Below, piece after piece: positions 1 to 8,681 of a DNA stretch of 9,472 nt. Origin of the DNA: Devosia sp. (lineage in GTDB: Bacteria; Pseudomonadota; Alphaproteobacteria; Rhizobiales; Devosiaceae). How positions within the stretch are numbered: the stretch's first letter is position 1; each line of letters opens with the position of its first letter. The notes beneath the pieces are model-generated. The model saw nothing but the letters and a program-made list of their open reading frames with translations. It had not been told where the DNA came from and ran no database searches. The DNA is taken from assembly GCA_016793415.1 (NCBI GenBank), contig JAEUMC010000200.1, positions 1-9,472 on the forward strand, read 5' to 3'. The position numbers and the translations under genes are program-made.

Positions 1-1182
1 CACCAGCGAGATGAAGGCGAACCAGGTCGGCGTCTTGGTGTCCTTGCGCGAAAAGAACCCCGGCTGCAGCACCCGGATCAGGACGAACGCCGGCAGGCCC
101 ACCGCAAAGGCGATCAGCGCATGCGAGACGTTGACGCTGTCGGTCGGCCCGAACGCGCCGCGCTCGAACAGCACCCGCACCACCGGCAGCGCCAGCGCGA
201 TCAGGGCTCCGGCTGCCGGCATCGACAGCAGCATGGAGAGGAACAGCGACTGGCTCTGGCTCTGGCGCGCCTCGAGCTCGCGCCCGGCGCTGAGATGGCG
301 GCTGAGCTCAGGCAACAGCACCGTGCCGATAGCGATGCCGATGATGCCGAGCGGCAGCTGGTACAGCCGGTCGGCATTGTAGATGATCGACATCACCTCA
401 TCGGCGCCCGAAGCGATGATGGTGCCGACGAAGATGTTGATTTGGGTGATGCCGCCCGCAATGATCGCCGGCACGGCGAGGATCCAGAAGCGCCGCACTT
501 CGGCATCGAAGCGCGGCAGCCGCAGCCGCGGCACGAAGCCGGCGCGCCTGATCGCCCAATAAACCAGCGCCAGCTGCGCGATGCCACCCAGCATGGTGGC
601 AATCGCCACCCAGAACGCAGTGTCGGGTGCGTCGAGCGTCAGGATCGCCAAGGGGATCAGCGCCCCGATATTGACGATGTTGAGGACAACAGGCGCAAAG
701 GCAGCGGCGAAGAACCGCCCCAGGCTGTTGAGGATCGCCGCATAGGCCGCCATCAGCGACATGCAGGCGAGATAGGGGAACATGATCCGGGTGAGGAACA
801 CCGTCAGGTCGAACTTCTCGGGGTCGCCGACAAACCCCGGCACGAACAGCACCATGATCTGCGGCGTGAAGATCTCGACCAGGATGGTGACGACCAGGAT
901 CGCCGCCACCAGCCAGCTCATGATCCGCCCGGCCAGTTCCTTCGCCCCCTCATTGCCCTCGGTCTCGAGGGCACTCGAGAACATCGGCACGAAGGCGGTG
1001 TTGAACGCCCCCTCGGCGAACAGCCGGCGGAACAGGTTGGGAAAACGGAACGCCGCGTTGAAGGCGTCCGACACCGGCGAAATGCCGAGCACCGCCGCCA
1101 TCAGCGCATCGCGGGCAAAGCCGAAAATGCGCGAGACAAGGGTCAGCCCGCCGACGGAGAGGAAGTTGCGGTAGAGGCTCAT
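1..1182 (-). CDS. murJ: Lipid II flippase MurJ (MviN), N-terminal 394 residues, 3' end outside window
   Basis: Integral inner-membrane protein that flips lipid-linked peptidoglycan precursor (lipid II) to the periplasmic face; member of the MOP/MVF exporter superfamily. Frame read from base 1182 downward is open to base 1 with no stop, so the C-terminus (family length about 510-530) lies outside. The start MSLYRNFLSVGG fits the family N-terminus. Visible hallmarks: RIFGFARD with Arg18 and Arg24, SDAF with Asp39, FRR with Arg52/Arg53, then FAEGAFNTAFVP (55-66) and NADRLYQLPLGI (270-281) with Arg272. These correspond to the charged cavity residues known to matter in E. coli MurJ. Strong hydrophobic segments lie at about 85-114, 127-150, 155-182, 188-210, 232-256, 273-292, 312-334, 350-372 and 384-394. 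It follows glnD after a 138-base gap filled by an inverted repeat. The bases just before the ATG (GGCGTTCCC on the coding strand) show no clear Shine-Dalgarno sequence. Confidence 0.96.
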   Translation of the reverse strand, partial: MSLYRNFLSVGGLTLVSRIFGFARDALMAAVLGISPVSDAFNAAFRFPNLFRRLFAEGAFNTAFVPMFSSALETEGNEGAKELAGRIMSWLVAAILVVTILVEIFTPQIMVLFVPGFVGDPEKFDLTVFLTRIMFPYLACMSLMAAYAAILNSLGRFFAAAFAPVVLNIVNIGALIPLAILTLDAPDTAFWVAIATMLGGIAQLALVYWAIRRAGFVPRLRLPRFDAEVRRFWILAVPAIIAGGITQINIFVGTIIASGADEVMSIIYNADRLYQLPLGIIGIAIGTVLLPELSRHLSAGRELEARQSQSQSLFLSMLLSMPAAGALIALALPVVRVLFERGAFGPTDSVNVSHALIAFAVGLPAFVLIRVLQPGFFSRKDTKTPTWFAFISLV

Positions 1183-1189
1183 GGGAACG

Positions 1190-1319
1190 CCGGTGCGAGC
1201 CGACCCCCACCCTTAATCCCTCCCCGCAAGGGGGAGGGAGACGCCAACCGAGGTATCTGTGTGAGGGTCTCCCTCCCCCTCGCGGGGAGGGGACAGGGGT
1301 GGGGGGCCACAGCCACCGG
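1190..1319. repeat. Long GC-rich inverted repeat filling the glnD-murJ gap
   Basis: Two 40-base arms at 1203-1242 and 1267-1306 are reverse complements of each other except for a few positions near the middle and one at the outer edge; the loop is the 24 bases 1243-1266. Outer bases 1190-1195 (CCGGTG) and 1314-1319 (CACCGG) can also pair, so the palindrome runs almost from the murJ start to the glnD stop. Each arm contains its own perfect hairpin with an 8-base stem and 5-base loop: CCCTCCCC/GGGGAGGG at 1218-1238 and 1271-1291. It is therefore able to form either one long stem or two small ones. No poly-T follows on the coding strand, so it is not a classical intrinsic terminator. It resembles the dispersed extragenic palindromes of rhizobial genomes; family name not assigned. 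Confidence 0.9.
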
Positions 1320-1320
1320 A

Positions 1321-4122
1321 TTACCCATTCGCCACCTTGGCCGCCTTCTCATCGACGCCCTGGAATACTGCCAGCAACGCGTCGTGGATCTTCTTCTGGC
1401 GCGATTTCGACTCGATCTTATGCCCCGTGAGGTCGGTGACGTAGAACACGTCGACCGCCTTTTCGCCGTAAGTGCCGATATGGGCCGAGCCGATGGTGAG
1501 GTTGAGGTCGGAGATCTGCCGGGTGAGCTGGTGCAGCAGGCCCGTGCGGTCGAGCCCCATCACCTCGATGACGGTGAACTTCTCCGAGATGGTGTTCGAT
1601 ACCGCCACCTGCGCCGGCAGGGTGAACGGTTTGAGCCGCTTGTTGTGACGGCTCTCTTTGCCCAGGTCGATCAGCACCTGGCGCTTGCCCTGCAGCAGCT
1701 GCTTCACCGTATCGATGATGCGGGTAGCGCGGACCTTCTCGTCCTCGTCGGAGGTGAAGGAGCGGCGCAGCCGGAAAGTGTCGACGGCGCGGCCGTCGCG
1801 GGTACCGAAGATCTGTGCCCCGATGATCGAGGCGTCGGCCATGGTGCAGGCGCCGGCGATCAGCGACAACAGCCGCGGATGATCGGGCGTATAGAAATTG
1901 ACCTCGGTGATCGACTCGAAGGATTTCACCCGGATCGAGCCGGCGAACATCTGTCCGGCCTGGTCGGCGGCGCGGATCATCCGCGCGTGCTCGACTTGCA
2001 GTTCCGGCTCGGCGCGCAGCCAGTAATGGTCGTAATGGCGGCCGAGATAGCTGTCGACTTCCGCCGCCGGCCAGGCGGCGAGCGCGCCGCGCAGCACGGT
2101 CTTCGCCGCCTCGATGCGGTCGCGCTGCGTCACCTGGCTGTGGCCGCCCGACAGCAGCGGTTCGGTGGCATAGTAGAGAGCACGCAACAGCGAGCCCTTC
2201 CAGCCGGTCCACACCCCAGGGCCCACCGCCCGGATGTCGCAGGCGGTGAGGATCATCAACAGCGCTAGACGCTGCGGCGACTGCACCACATCGGCGAAGG
2301 AGCGGGCGGTTTCCGGATCCTGGATGTCGCGGCTCTGGGCGATCTCGCTCATCAACAGGTGATGTTCGACCAGCCAGGACACGGTGTCGGTCTCGGCCGG
2401 ATCGAGCCCGAGGCGCGGACAGAATTTCCGCGCGATGCGGGCCCCGGCGATCGAGTGATCCTCAGGCCGGCCCTTGGCGATGTCGTGGAGGAACAAAGCC
2501 ACATAGAGCAGCCGCGTGTCATTGAGATGCGGCAGCAGCTCATGGGTCAGCGGCAGCTGTTCGCGGAGGCCCCCATTGGCGATATCGGCCATCACGCCGA
2601 CGGCGCGGATCAGGTGCTCGTCCACCGTGTAGTGGTGGTACATGTTGAACTGCATCAGCGCGACGATCTTGCCGAATTCCGGCACGAAGCGGCCGAGGAC
2701 GCCCGCTTCGTTCATCTGCCTCAGGATGCGCTCGACATAGGTTGGCGCCGTCAGGATCTCGAGGAACCAGGCATTGGCCTGCGTGTCGGTCCTCAGCTCA
2801 TGGCCGATCAGCTTGAACGAGCGGCGGATCAGCTTGATGGCGTCGGGGTGGAGATGCGCGTCGTGCCGGCCCGCCAGCATGAACCCCTTGATCAGGTTGC
2901 GCGGGTCCTTCTGGAACACGTCGGGCCCGGCGACATTTAGCCGGCCGCCCTCGATGACGAAATCCGTCTCGCCCTTGATCGGCACCTTGCCGCGCTTGAA
3001 CGGCGCCAGCACCCGCCCGACCATGTCGAGCGGCTTGGCATGGTCGAACTCCAGCGAGGTGCAGAAGATGCGGGTCAGGTCGCCGACGTCCTTGGCGACG
3101 AGGAAATAGCGCTTCATGAAGCGCTCTACCCCCAGCATGCCGGCGCGGTCATTGTAGCCGAGGCGAGCCGCGAGATCGGGCTGCACCTCGAAGGTCAGCT
3201 TCTCATCGGCCCGGCCGGTGAGGACATGGAGGTTGCAGCGGATCGCCCAGAGGAAATCCTCGGCCCGCTGGAACAGCCGGTATTCCTCAGTGCTCAACAC
3301 GCCTTTGCCCACCAGCTCGGCGCTGGATTTGACCCGGTAGAAATACTTGCCGATCCAGAACAGCGCGTGGAGGTCGCGCAAGCCCCCCTTGCCGTCCTTG
3401 ATGTTGGGCTCGACCACGTAGCGGGTATTGCCCATCTGCCGGTGTCGCTCGTCGCGCTCCGCCATCTTGGCGGCGATGAACTCGGGGCCGGTCTTGGGCA
3501 TGATCTCGGTTTCGAACCGGTGCACCAGCTCGTCGAACAGTTTTCTGTCGCCGGTGAGGTAGCGGGCTTCCAGCGTTGCGGTCCTGACCGTCATGTCGGA
3601 GCGCGCCATGCGGATACAGTCGTCGACCGAACGGACCGCATGGCCGACCTTCTGGCCGAGATCCCACAGCATGTAGAGGATGTACTCGGTGATCTGCTCG
3701 CCCCACGGCGTCTGCTTGTAGGGGAGGATGAAGAGCAGATCGATGTCGGAGCCGGGGGCCAGCGTGCCGCGGCCATAGCCGCCGACCGCGGCGATCGAGA
3801 TCATCTCGGCACCTGAGGGGTTGTCGACCGGGTAGACGTCGCGCACCGCGAAATGATGCACCGCCCGGATGATCTCGTCTTCCGCCGCGCTCAGGTTCAT
3901 GGCGCAGCGGGTGCCCTTGCCGGTGGCCATCAGTTCGGCCTCGGCGCCCGTGCGGGCGTCGGCGAGAACGGAGCGGACATGCTGGAGAACGATGCTGCGG
4001 GCAGCGGCGGACTTGGGATCCTGCCCGGCGGTCAACCGCCGTATGTCGCCGAGAATGGTCTCGGCCGGGGTAAGCTGGAAGGCCGGTTTTCGCGGTCGGG
4101 CGTCAGTTTCGGCGAGCTGCAT
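1321..4122 (-). CDS. glnD: Bifunctional PII uridylyltransferase / uridylyl-removing enzyme GlnD
   Basis: Cytosolic glutamine sensor that uridylylates PII proteins (GlnB/GlnK) when nitrogen is scarce and removes UMP when glutamine is plentiful. The protein has 933 residues, a usual length for alphaproteobacterial GlnD. Domains in order: nucleotidyltransferase with GGYGRG (114-119) and SDIDLL, where Asp126 and Asp128 are the expected metal ligands; the conserved [14 protein letters not shown] block (239-252); an HD hydrolase domain with HHYTVDEH (496-503), the His546-Asp547 pair in [12 protein letters not shown] at 587-588 and Asp629; then two ACT domains at about 740-815 (starting near [10 protein letters not shown]) and 848-925 (starting near [13 protein letters not shown]), the glutamine-sensing part. 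Both catalytic centres look intact. The ATG lies inside the last 20 bases of mutS in another frame, so translation is probably coupled; no strong Shine-Dalgarno is seen. It ends with TAA just before the repeat at 1190-1319. Confidence 0.98.
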   Translation of the reverse strand: MQLAETDARPRKPAFQLTPAETILGDIRRLTAGQDPKSAAARSIVLQHVRSVLADARTGAEAELMATGKGTRCAMNLSAAEDEIIRAVHHFAVRDVYPVDNPSGAEMISIAAVGGYGRGTLAPGSDIDLLFILPYKQTPWGEQITEYILYMLWDLGQKVGHAVRSVDDCIRMARSDMTVRTATLEARYLTGDRKLFDELVHRFETEIMPKTGPEFIAAKMAERDERHRQMGNTRYVVEPNIKDGKGGLRDLHALFWIGKYFYRVKSSAELVGKGVLSTEEYRLFQRAEDFLWAIRCNLHVLTGRADEKLTFEVQPDLAARLGYNDRAGMLGVERFMKRYFLVAKDVGDLTRIFCTSLEFDHAKPLDMVGRVLAPFKRGKVPIKGETDFVIEGGRLNVAGPDVFQKDPRNLIKGFMLAGRHDAHLHPDAIKLIRRSFKLIGHELRTDTQANAWFLEILTAPTYVERILRQMNEAGVLGRFVPEFGKIVALMQFNMYHHYTVDEHLIRAVGVMADIANGGLREQLPLTHELLPHLNDTRLLYVALFLHDIAKGRPEDHSIAGARIARKFCPRLGLDPAETDTVSWLVEHHLLMSEIAQSRDIQDPETARSFADVVQSPQRLALLMILTACDIRAVGPGVWTGWKGSLLRALYYATEPLLSGGHSQVTQRDRIEAAKTVLRGALAAWPAAEVDSYLGRHYDHYWLRAEPELQVEHARMIRAADQAGQMFAGSIRVKSFESITEVNFYTPDHPRLLSLIAGACTMADASIIGAQIFGTRDGRAVDTFRLRRSFTSDEDEKVRATRIIDTVKQLLQGKRQVLIDLGKESRHNKRLKPFTLPAQVAVSNTISEKFTVIEVMGLDRTGLLHQLTRQISDLNLTIGSAHIGTYGEKAVDVFYVTDLTGHKIESKSRQKKIHDALLAVFQGVDEKAAKVANG
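4103..4122 (-). other. 20-base out-of-frame overlap of mutS end and glnD start
   Basis: The TGA of mutS (4103-4105) lies 15 bases inside glnD, whose ATG is at 4120-4122. The same bases encode the MutS tail DAARRN and the GlnD head MQLAETD in different frames. This arrangement normally goes with translational coupling, in which ribosomes finishing mutS restart on glnD, and fits the lack of an obvious Shine-Dalgarno sequence before glnD. A later GlnD start would remove the overlap, but there is no conserved N-terminal motif near residue 1 with which to decide. Confidence 0.75.
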
Positions 4123-6778
4123 CGCGGATTTTCTTAAGCTCGTAGATCAGGTCGATGGCCGCGCGGGGCGTAAGGTCGTCGGGGCGCACCTGATCGAGCA
4201 TGTCATGGATGGGATTAACGGCCGCCTTCGGGGTGGGCGGTTGATGCGCAAAGAGCGGCAGATCGTCTAGCACGACGGCTTTTCCGCCGGAAGAGCGCTG
4301 TTCGAGCACGCCCAATACCTGGCGTGCACGGCTCAGCACCGACTCGGGCAGGCCGGCGAGCTTGGCCACCTGAATGCCGTAGCTGCGATCGGCGGCGCCA
4401 TCGGCCACTTCGTGCAGGAACACCACTTCCCCCTCCCACTCGCGCACCTTCATGGTGTGGTTGGAAACGCGCGCGAGGGTCTTCGAAAGCGCCGTCATCT
4501 CATGGAAGTGCGTCGCGAACAGGGCGCGGCAGCCGGTCTGGTCGTGCAGCGCCTCGACCGCTGCCCAGGCGATGGAAAGGCCATCGAAGGTCGCGGTGCC
4601 GCGGCCGATCTCGTCGAGGATCACCAGCGAGCGCTGCGTGGCGCGGTTGAGGATGGCGGCGGTCTCGACCATCTCGACCATGAAGGTCGAGCGGCCGCCG
4701 CCGATATCGTCGGAGGCGCCGACGCGCGAGAACACCCGGTCGACCACTCCGACATGGGCGGCCGAAGCCGGCACATAGCTGCCCATCTGTGCCAGGATGG
4801 CGATCAGTGCGTTCTGGCGCAGGAAGGTGGACTTACCGCCCATGTTCGGGCCGGTGACCAGCCACAGCGCCCCACCGGTCAGGTCGCAGCCATTCTCGAC
4901 GAACACCTCGTGCTGGGCCCGGACGTTGGATTCGACCACCGGATGCCGGCCGCCTTCGATGTAGAAGGCGAGGCTGTCGTCGATCGTCGGACGACAGAAA
5001 TTGCGGGTCATCGCCAGCTGCGCCAAAGCGGCGGCGACGTCGAGCTCGGCCAGCGCATCGGCAATGGCGCGCAGCCGGGTGTTCTCGGCAGCGACGGCGT
5101 CGGCGAGGCGGGTGAAGATCGTGGCTTCGATGGCGAGCGCAGCATCATGCGCCTTGGCGATGCGGCCTTCGAGCTCGGCCAGTTCCGCCGTGGTGAAGCG
5201 CATGGCATTGGCCATGGTCTGGCGGTGGATGAAGGTGTCGCGGTGCGGCGCCTCCAGCAGCTTGCCGCCATGCCCGGCGGGGACTTCGACGAAGTAGCCG
5301 AGCACCCCGTTATGGCGGATCTTCAGCGATTTGACGTCGGTCTCGTCGATCAGCCGGGCCTGCAGCGCCGCCACCACCTCGCGGGTTTCCGAGGCCAGCG
5401 CCCGTTCCGCATCGAGCGGCGCGTCATAGCCGCGCTTGACGAAGCCGCCGTCGCGGGCGAGCAGCGGTGGCTCATCGTCGATGGCTGCCGCCAGCTCGGC
5501 CGCCAGCGCAGCCGGCGCGTCGGCAAGGCGGGCGCCGATCGACCGGAGTTCAGCCGGCGGGCGATCGAGGGTGGCAAGGCGTTCGGCAAGCGCTATTGCC
5601 GCGGCGATGGCGCCGCCGGTGGCGCGGAGATCGCGCGGGCCACCACGGCCGAGCGCCAGCCGGGTCAGCGCGCGGGTGAGGTCGGGCACCGACTTCAGCT
5701 CGCCGCGCAGTCGTTGGGTCAGCAGGCCATCGCCGACGAGGCATTCGACCGCATCGAGCCGGGCATTGATCTGGTTCGCGTCGCAGAGCGGTGCCGCCAG
5801 CCGGCGGGCCAGGAGGCGCGAGCCCGGCGGGGTGACCGCCAGGTCGATCTCGTGCCGCAGCGAACCCTTCTCCTGGCCGCGCTGCGTTTCGAGCAGTTCG
5901 AGCGACACCCGGGTCGCCGCGTCGATCGCCATATGGGCGCTGAGGCGCTCCGCGGCAGGCGGCCGCAGGGCAACGGGCACACCCTTCTGGCTGTCCCTGA
6001 TATAGTCGAGCAGCGCCCCGAGCGCGGCGCGGCCAGCGCGGGAATAGGCGGTGGGGTCGACTTCGCCGGCCGGGAAGGCGGCGGCGATCCGCTTGCCGGC
6101 GAGTTCGCTGTCGAAAGCTCCGGTGTCGAGATTGACCAGCGCCGCCTCGGGCAACGGGATCTTGGCACTGGACAGCGTGGCAAGCGTAGCTTCGGTGAGC
6201 AGCAGCTCGGCCGGAGCAATACGCGCCAGCTCGTCGGCCAGCGCGATGGCCGACACGTCGAGCACGGCGACCTCGCCGGTCGAGACGTCCGCCCAGGCCA
6301 GCGCAAAATCGGTCTCGCCGTGCCGCACCATGCTGAGCGCCGCGAGGTAGGCCGAGCCGCGGGGCGGCAGCAGGTCATCCTCGGTAATGGTGCCGCGGGT
6401 GACCAGACGCACCACGTCACGCTTCACCGGCGATTTCGAGCCGCGTTTCTTGGCCTCGGCAGGGTCTTCCACCTGCTCGCAGATGGCGACGCGGTGGCCG
6501 AGCCCGATCAGCTTCTTGAGATAATCCTGCGCCGCGTGGATCGGCACGCCGCACATCGGGATGTCCTGCCCCTGGTGCTTGCCGCGCTTGGTGAGCACGA
6601 TGCCGAGCGCCTGGCTGGCGATCTCGGCGTCCTCGAAGAACATCTCGTAGAAGTCGCCCATCCGGTAGAACAGCAGGTACCCCGGATTGACCGCCTTGAT
6701 CTCGAGGAACTGCGACATCATCGGCGTGATGGGCGCGCTCTCTAGGGCATTGGGGGCGGAATAGGGCGCTTGGTCCAT
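4103..6778 (-). CDS. mutS: DNA mismatch repair protein MutS
   Basis: Mismatch-recognition ATPase that starts post-replicative repair; 891 residues, slightly longer than E. coli MutS (853). The N-terminal mismatch-binding domain carries GDFYEMF (41-47), whose Phe43 and Glu45 correspond to the mismatch-contacting Phe-x-Glu pair. The connector, lever and clamp regions span roughly 130-590. The C-terminal ATPase has Walker [11 protein letters not shown] (642-651), the [14 protein letters not shown] block (690-703), Walker [12 protein letters not shown] (718-728) with Asp722-Glu723, and the His loop ATHFHE (755-760). The tail ends with a helix-rich [16 protein letters not shown] segment, as in the family's oligomerisation domain. 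The chosen ATG puts about 18 residues before the conserved PMM-x-QFLEIK block, close to the 12 or so in E. coli; starts at Met20 or Met21 are possible but would trim a conserved stretch. No strong ribosome-binding site is visible. It is the first gene of the mutS-glnD-murJ block. Confidence 0.98.
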   Translation of the reverse strand: MDQAPYSAPNALESAPITPMMSQFLEIKAVNPGYLLFYRMGDFYEMFFEDAEIASQALGIVLTKRGKHQGQDIPMCGVPIHAAQDYLKKLIGLGHRVAICEQVEDPAEAKKRGSKSPVKRDVVRLVTRGTITEDDLLPPRGSAYLAALSMVRHGETDFALAWADVSTGEVAVLDVSAIALADELARIAPAELLLTEATLATLSSAKIPLPEAALVNLDTGAFDSELAGKRIAAAFPAGEVDPTAYSRAGRAALGALLDYIRDSQKGVPVALRPPAAERLSAHMAIDAATRVSLELLETQRGQEKGSLRHEIDLAVTPPGSRLLARRLAAPLCDANQINARLDAVECLVGDGLLTQRLRGELKSVPDLTRALTRLALGRGGPRDLRATGGAIAAAIALAERLATLDRPPAELRSIGARLADAPAALAAELAAAIDDEPPLLARDGGFVKRGYDAPLDAERALASETREVVAALQARLIDETDVKSLKIRHNGVLGYFVEVPAGHGGKLLEAPHRDTFIHRQTMANAMRFTTAELAELEGRIAKAHDAALAIEATIFTRLADAVAAENTRLRAIADALAELDVAAALAQLAMTRNFCRPTIDDSLAFYIEGGRHPVVESNVRAQHEVFVENGCDLTGGALWLVTGPNMGGKSTFLRQNALIAILAQMGSYVPASAAHVGVVDRVFSRVGASDDIGGGRSTFMVEMVETAAILNRATQRSLVILDEIGRGTATFDGLSIAWAAVEALHDQTGCRALFATHFHEMTALSKTLARVSNHTMKVREWEGEVVFLHEVADGAADRSYGIQVAKLAGLPESVLSRARQVLGVLEQRSSGGKAVVLDDLPLFAHQPPTPKAAVNPIHDMLDQVRPDDLTPRAAIDLIYELKKIRDAARRN

Positions 6779-6867
6779 CGGCTCGGCAGCAAAGACAGGG
6801 AGGCCGGGACGTTAGGGGGTTTGGCGGGAGCGGGCAACTGAGTCGGCGGCGCGGTCCACAATGAGGC

Positions 6868-7008
6868 GCCGGAGCGGGCCGACCCCCACCCTTGATCCCT
6901 CCCCCTAAGAAGGGGGCGGGAGACGATGGAACCGCGATGCTGGTGTGAGGGTCTCCCTCCACCTGTTTGTGGTGGTGGGGAGTGGGGTGGGGTTCAGCCC
7001 GCTCCGGC
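6868..7008. repeat. Long imperfect inverted repeat in the xynB-mutS gap, same family as 1190-1319
   Basis: The element is bounded by a perfect 12-base inverted pair (6868-6879 and 6997-7008). Inside it are two diverged arms, 6882-6924 and 6951-6994, meeting at GGGAGAC (6918-6924) and GTCTCCC (6951-6957) around a 26-base loop. It shares with the 1190-1319 repeat a 27-base block (6878-6904 against 1199-1225, one mismatch) and an exact 18-base block (6943-6960 against 1259-1276), in the same orientation. The internal hairpin on one side is nearly intact (6897-6920, nine-base stem with one mismatch); on the other (6955-6980) it has decayed. The repeat begins 13 bases beyond the xynB stop codon in the direction of transcription, so its RNA would fold at the xynB mRNA 3' end. 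Confidence 0.85.
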
Positions 7009-7021
7009 CCCCGGGGCTCCC

Positions 7022-8650
7022 TCAGTACCGATCGCTCGGATCCCGCACCGGCCGGTAGACGAAATCCGAAAACACCGCTGCCTTCGCCGTCCCATTCAGA
7101 TCCGACGCCGCCATGCCGACGAACGCCCCGGTAAAGCTGCCATGCTCGGCGTGCCCGCCGCATTCGTCCGAGAGGATCGAGGCATCGAGCGTGCCGCCTA
7201 CCGGCTGCCAGTTGCCGGCCGCCCTGGCGTCGCCCGCCGCATAGAAGAACTGCAGCTTCGGCCCGCGAATTTCGATCTTCAGCCGCACCGCGCCATCCTG
7301 TGGCAGCGGTACCGGCGCCGCGGGGTAGCTCAGCTTGCCGTCCGGGTGGCTGGCCAGCGAGCTCATGATCAGCAGCTCGCGCTTGCCGTCGGAGTGGGCG
7401 GTGACGGTGAGATAGTGGAAATTGTAGCGCCCATAATAACCCGTTATGCCGGCGAACTGCCGCTCGTCGACCGCTGCGAACTCGAGCGTCACTTCGGCAT
7501 CGTAGGAGAAGTGCGTCTGCCGGCGCGCCACCAGCGCCTGCTCGAACCAGCTACCGATCGACTCGCGACCGAACAGCGTCAGCTTATTGCCGCCGACCGA
7601 GAAGATGCGCTCGGTCTCGGGCGTGCGCAGCCACTGGAAATCCGGGTGCAGCGTGTCGAACGAATAGCGTTGTTCGGCCCAGTATCGGGTGTCGTCGCGT
7701 GTGCCGGGGATCTCCACCTCGAGCGAGGGCACCGGGCCGTTCTTCACCCACAGCCAGTCGTCGGCGCCCCAATAGGCTTCCTGGATGCCGGTCTCGCGAC
7801 CGAGCACGCAGCGGCGCTTCTGCGTCGTCGGCCGGCCCATCAGGTGGACGAGGAAGGTCTTGCCGTCAGGCGTCTCGACGAGGTCGCCATGGCCGGCCCG
7901 TTGCACGGCATTGAGCGGTGCGTCCTTGGCGGTAAGGATGTGCTTGATCGGATGGGTCTCGTACGGCCCGTCGATGGTGCGCGAGCGGGCGAAGGTGACG
8001 GCGTGCTCGTAGCCGGTGCCGCCCTCGGCGGTCAGCAGGTAGTACCAGGGCCGCCCGTCCTTGCCGTTGCGCTTGTAGAGATGCGGGCCCTCGACCAGCT
8101 TCAGGTCGGTGCCCTCAAAGATGTTCTTGATCGGGCCGACGAGCTTTCGCTGGGCGTGGTCGTATTCCTGCAGCGCAATGCCGGCAAACAGCAGCGGGCG
8201 GGTCCTATGGTCCCATAGCATGTTGACGAACCACTTCCGGCCATCGTCGTCATGGAACAGCGAGGGGTCGAACCCCGAAGAGTTCATGTAGACCGGATCG
8301 GACCACGGCCCTTCGATCGAGGGTGCGGTGACGAGGTAGTTATGCGCGTCCTTGAACGAGCCGTCCTTGCGCTTCACGTCGGTGTAGATGAGGAAAAACT
8401 GCTCGCCGTCATGGCTGAGGCAGGGCGCCCACACCCCGCACGAATCCGGATCACCGCGCATATCGAGCTGCGCCTTGCGACTCAGCGGCCGCGTCACCAG
8501 CTCCCAGTTGGCGAGATCCTTCGAGTGATGGATCTGCACGCCCGGGTACCACTCGAAGGTGGAGGTGGCGATGTAATAGTCGTCGCCGACCCGAAGGATC
8601 GAGGGATCGGGGTTGAAGCCGGGGAGGATGGGATTGCGGATGGTGGGCAT
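7022..8650 (-). CDS. xynB: Glycoside hydrolase family 43 beta-xylosidase (XynB type)
   Basis: Exo-acting enzyme that removes xylose from the non-reducing end of xylo-oligosaccharides; many relatives also have alpha-L-arabinofuranosidase activity. The 542-residue protein starts directly with the five-bladed propeller motif PILPGFNPDPSI and has no signal peptide, so it is probably cytoplasmic and acts on imported oligosaccharides. The GH43 catalytic triad is visible: Asp15 in NPDPS (general base), Asp128 in GFDPS (pKa modulator and orienting residue) and Glu187 in VEGPH (general acid). This spacing equals that of the well-studied Selenomonas ruminantium xylosidase shifted by one. His254 in RAGHGDL fits the conserved calcium/active-site histidine. 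Residues about 325-540 form the C-terminal beta-sandwich typical of this subfamily (GH43 subfamily 11), which closes the active-site pocket. It lies downstream of xylA on the same strand. Exact substrate preference cannot be told from sequence; symbol assigned by family. Confidence 0.93.
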   Translation of the reverse strand: MPTIRNPILPGFNPDPSILRVGDDYYIATSTFEWYPGVQIHHSKDLANWELVTRPLSRKAQLDMRGDPDSCGVWAPCLSHDGEQFFLIYTDVKRKDGSFKDAHNYLVTAPSIEGPWSDPVYMNSSGFDPSLFHDDDGRKWFVNMLWDHRTRPLLFAGIALQEYDHAQRKLVGPIKNIFEGTDLKLVEGPHLYKRNGKDGRPWYYLLTAEGGTGYEHAVTFARSRTIDGPYETHPIKHILTAKDAPLNAVQRAGHGDLVETPDGKTFLVHLMGRPTTQKRRCVLGRETGIQEAYWGADDWLWVKNGPVPSLEVEIPGTRDDTRYWAEQRYSFDTLHPDFQWLRTPETERIFSVGGNKLTLFGRESIGSWFEQALVARRQTHFSYDAEVTLEFAAVDERQFAGITGYYGRYNFHYLTVTAHSDGKRELLIMSSLASHPDGKLSYPAAPVPLPQDGAVRLKIEIRGPKLQFFYAAGDARAAGNWQPVGGTLDASILSDECGGHAEHGSFTGAFVGMAASDLNGTAKAAVFSDFVYRPVRDPSDRY

Positions 8651-8681
8651 GCGGTTGCTACTCGGTGTTTCAGTCGGGAAA

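Noticed and set aside
121..2268. 715-codon open frame on the plus strand running over murJ, the gap repeat and glnD
   Set aside because: It is antisense to two well-supported genes, crosses their boundary and translates the repeat as PLIPPRKGEGD-like low-complexity sequence, typical of spurious frames over such repeats.
4412..6745. 777-codon open frame on the plus strand, antisense to mutS
   Set aside because: The opposite strand encodes MutS with all motifs intact. Long antisense frames are expected from strong GC bias at third codon positions; the antisense protein is low-complexity and rich in Arg, Gly, Asp and Gln, with no recognisable domain.
6810..6837. Possible sigma-70-like promoter before mutS (minus strand TTGCCC at 6832-6837 and CTAACG at 6810-6815, spacer 16)
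   Set aside because: Both boxes match the consensus poorly, and chance matches of this quality are common, so it is not listed as a feature.
6417..7163. 248-codon minus-strand frame spanning the start of mutS, the gap repeat and the end of xynB
   Set aside because: It overlaps both genes in another frame, and its middle is simply the translated repeat; there is no independent domain.
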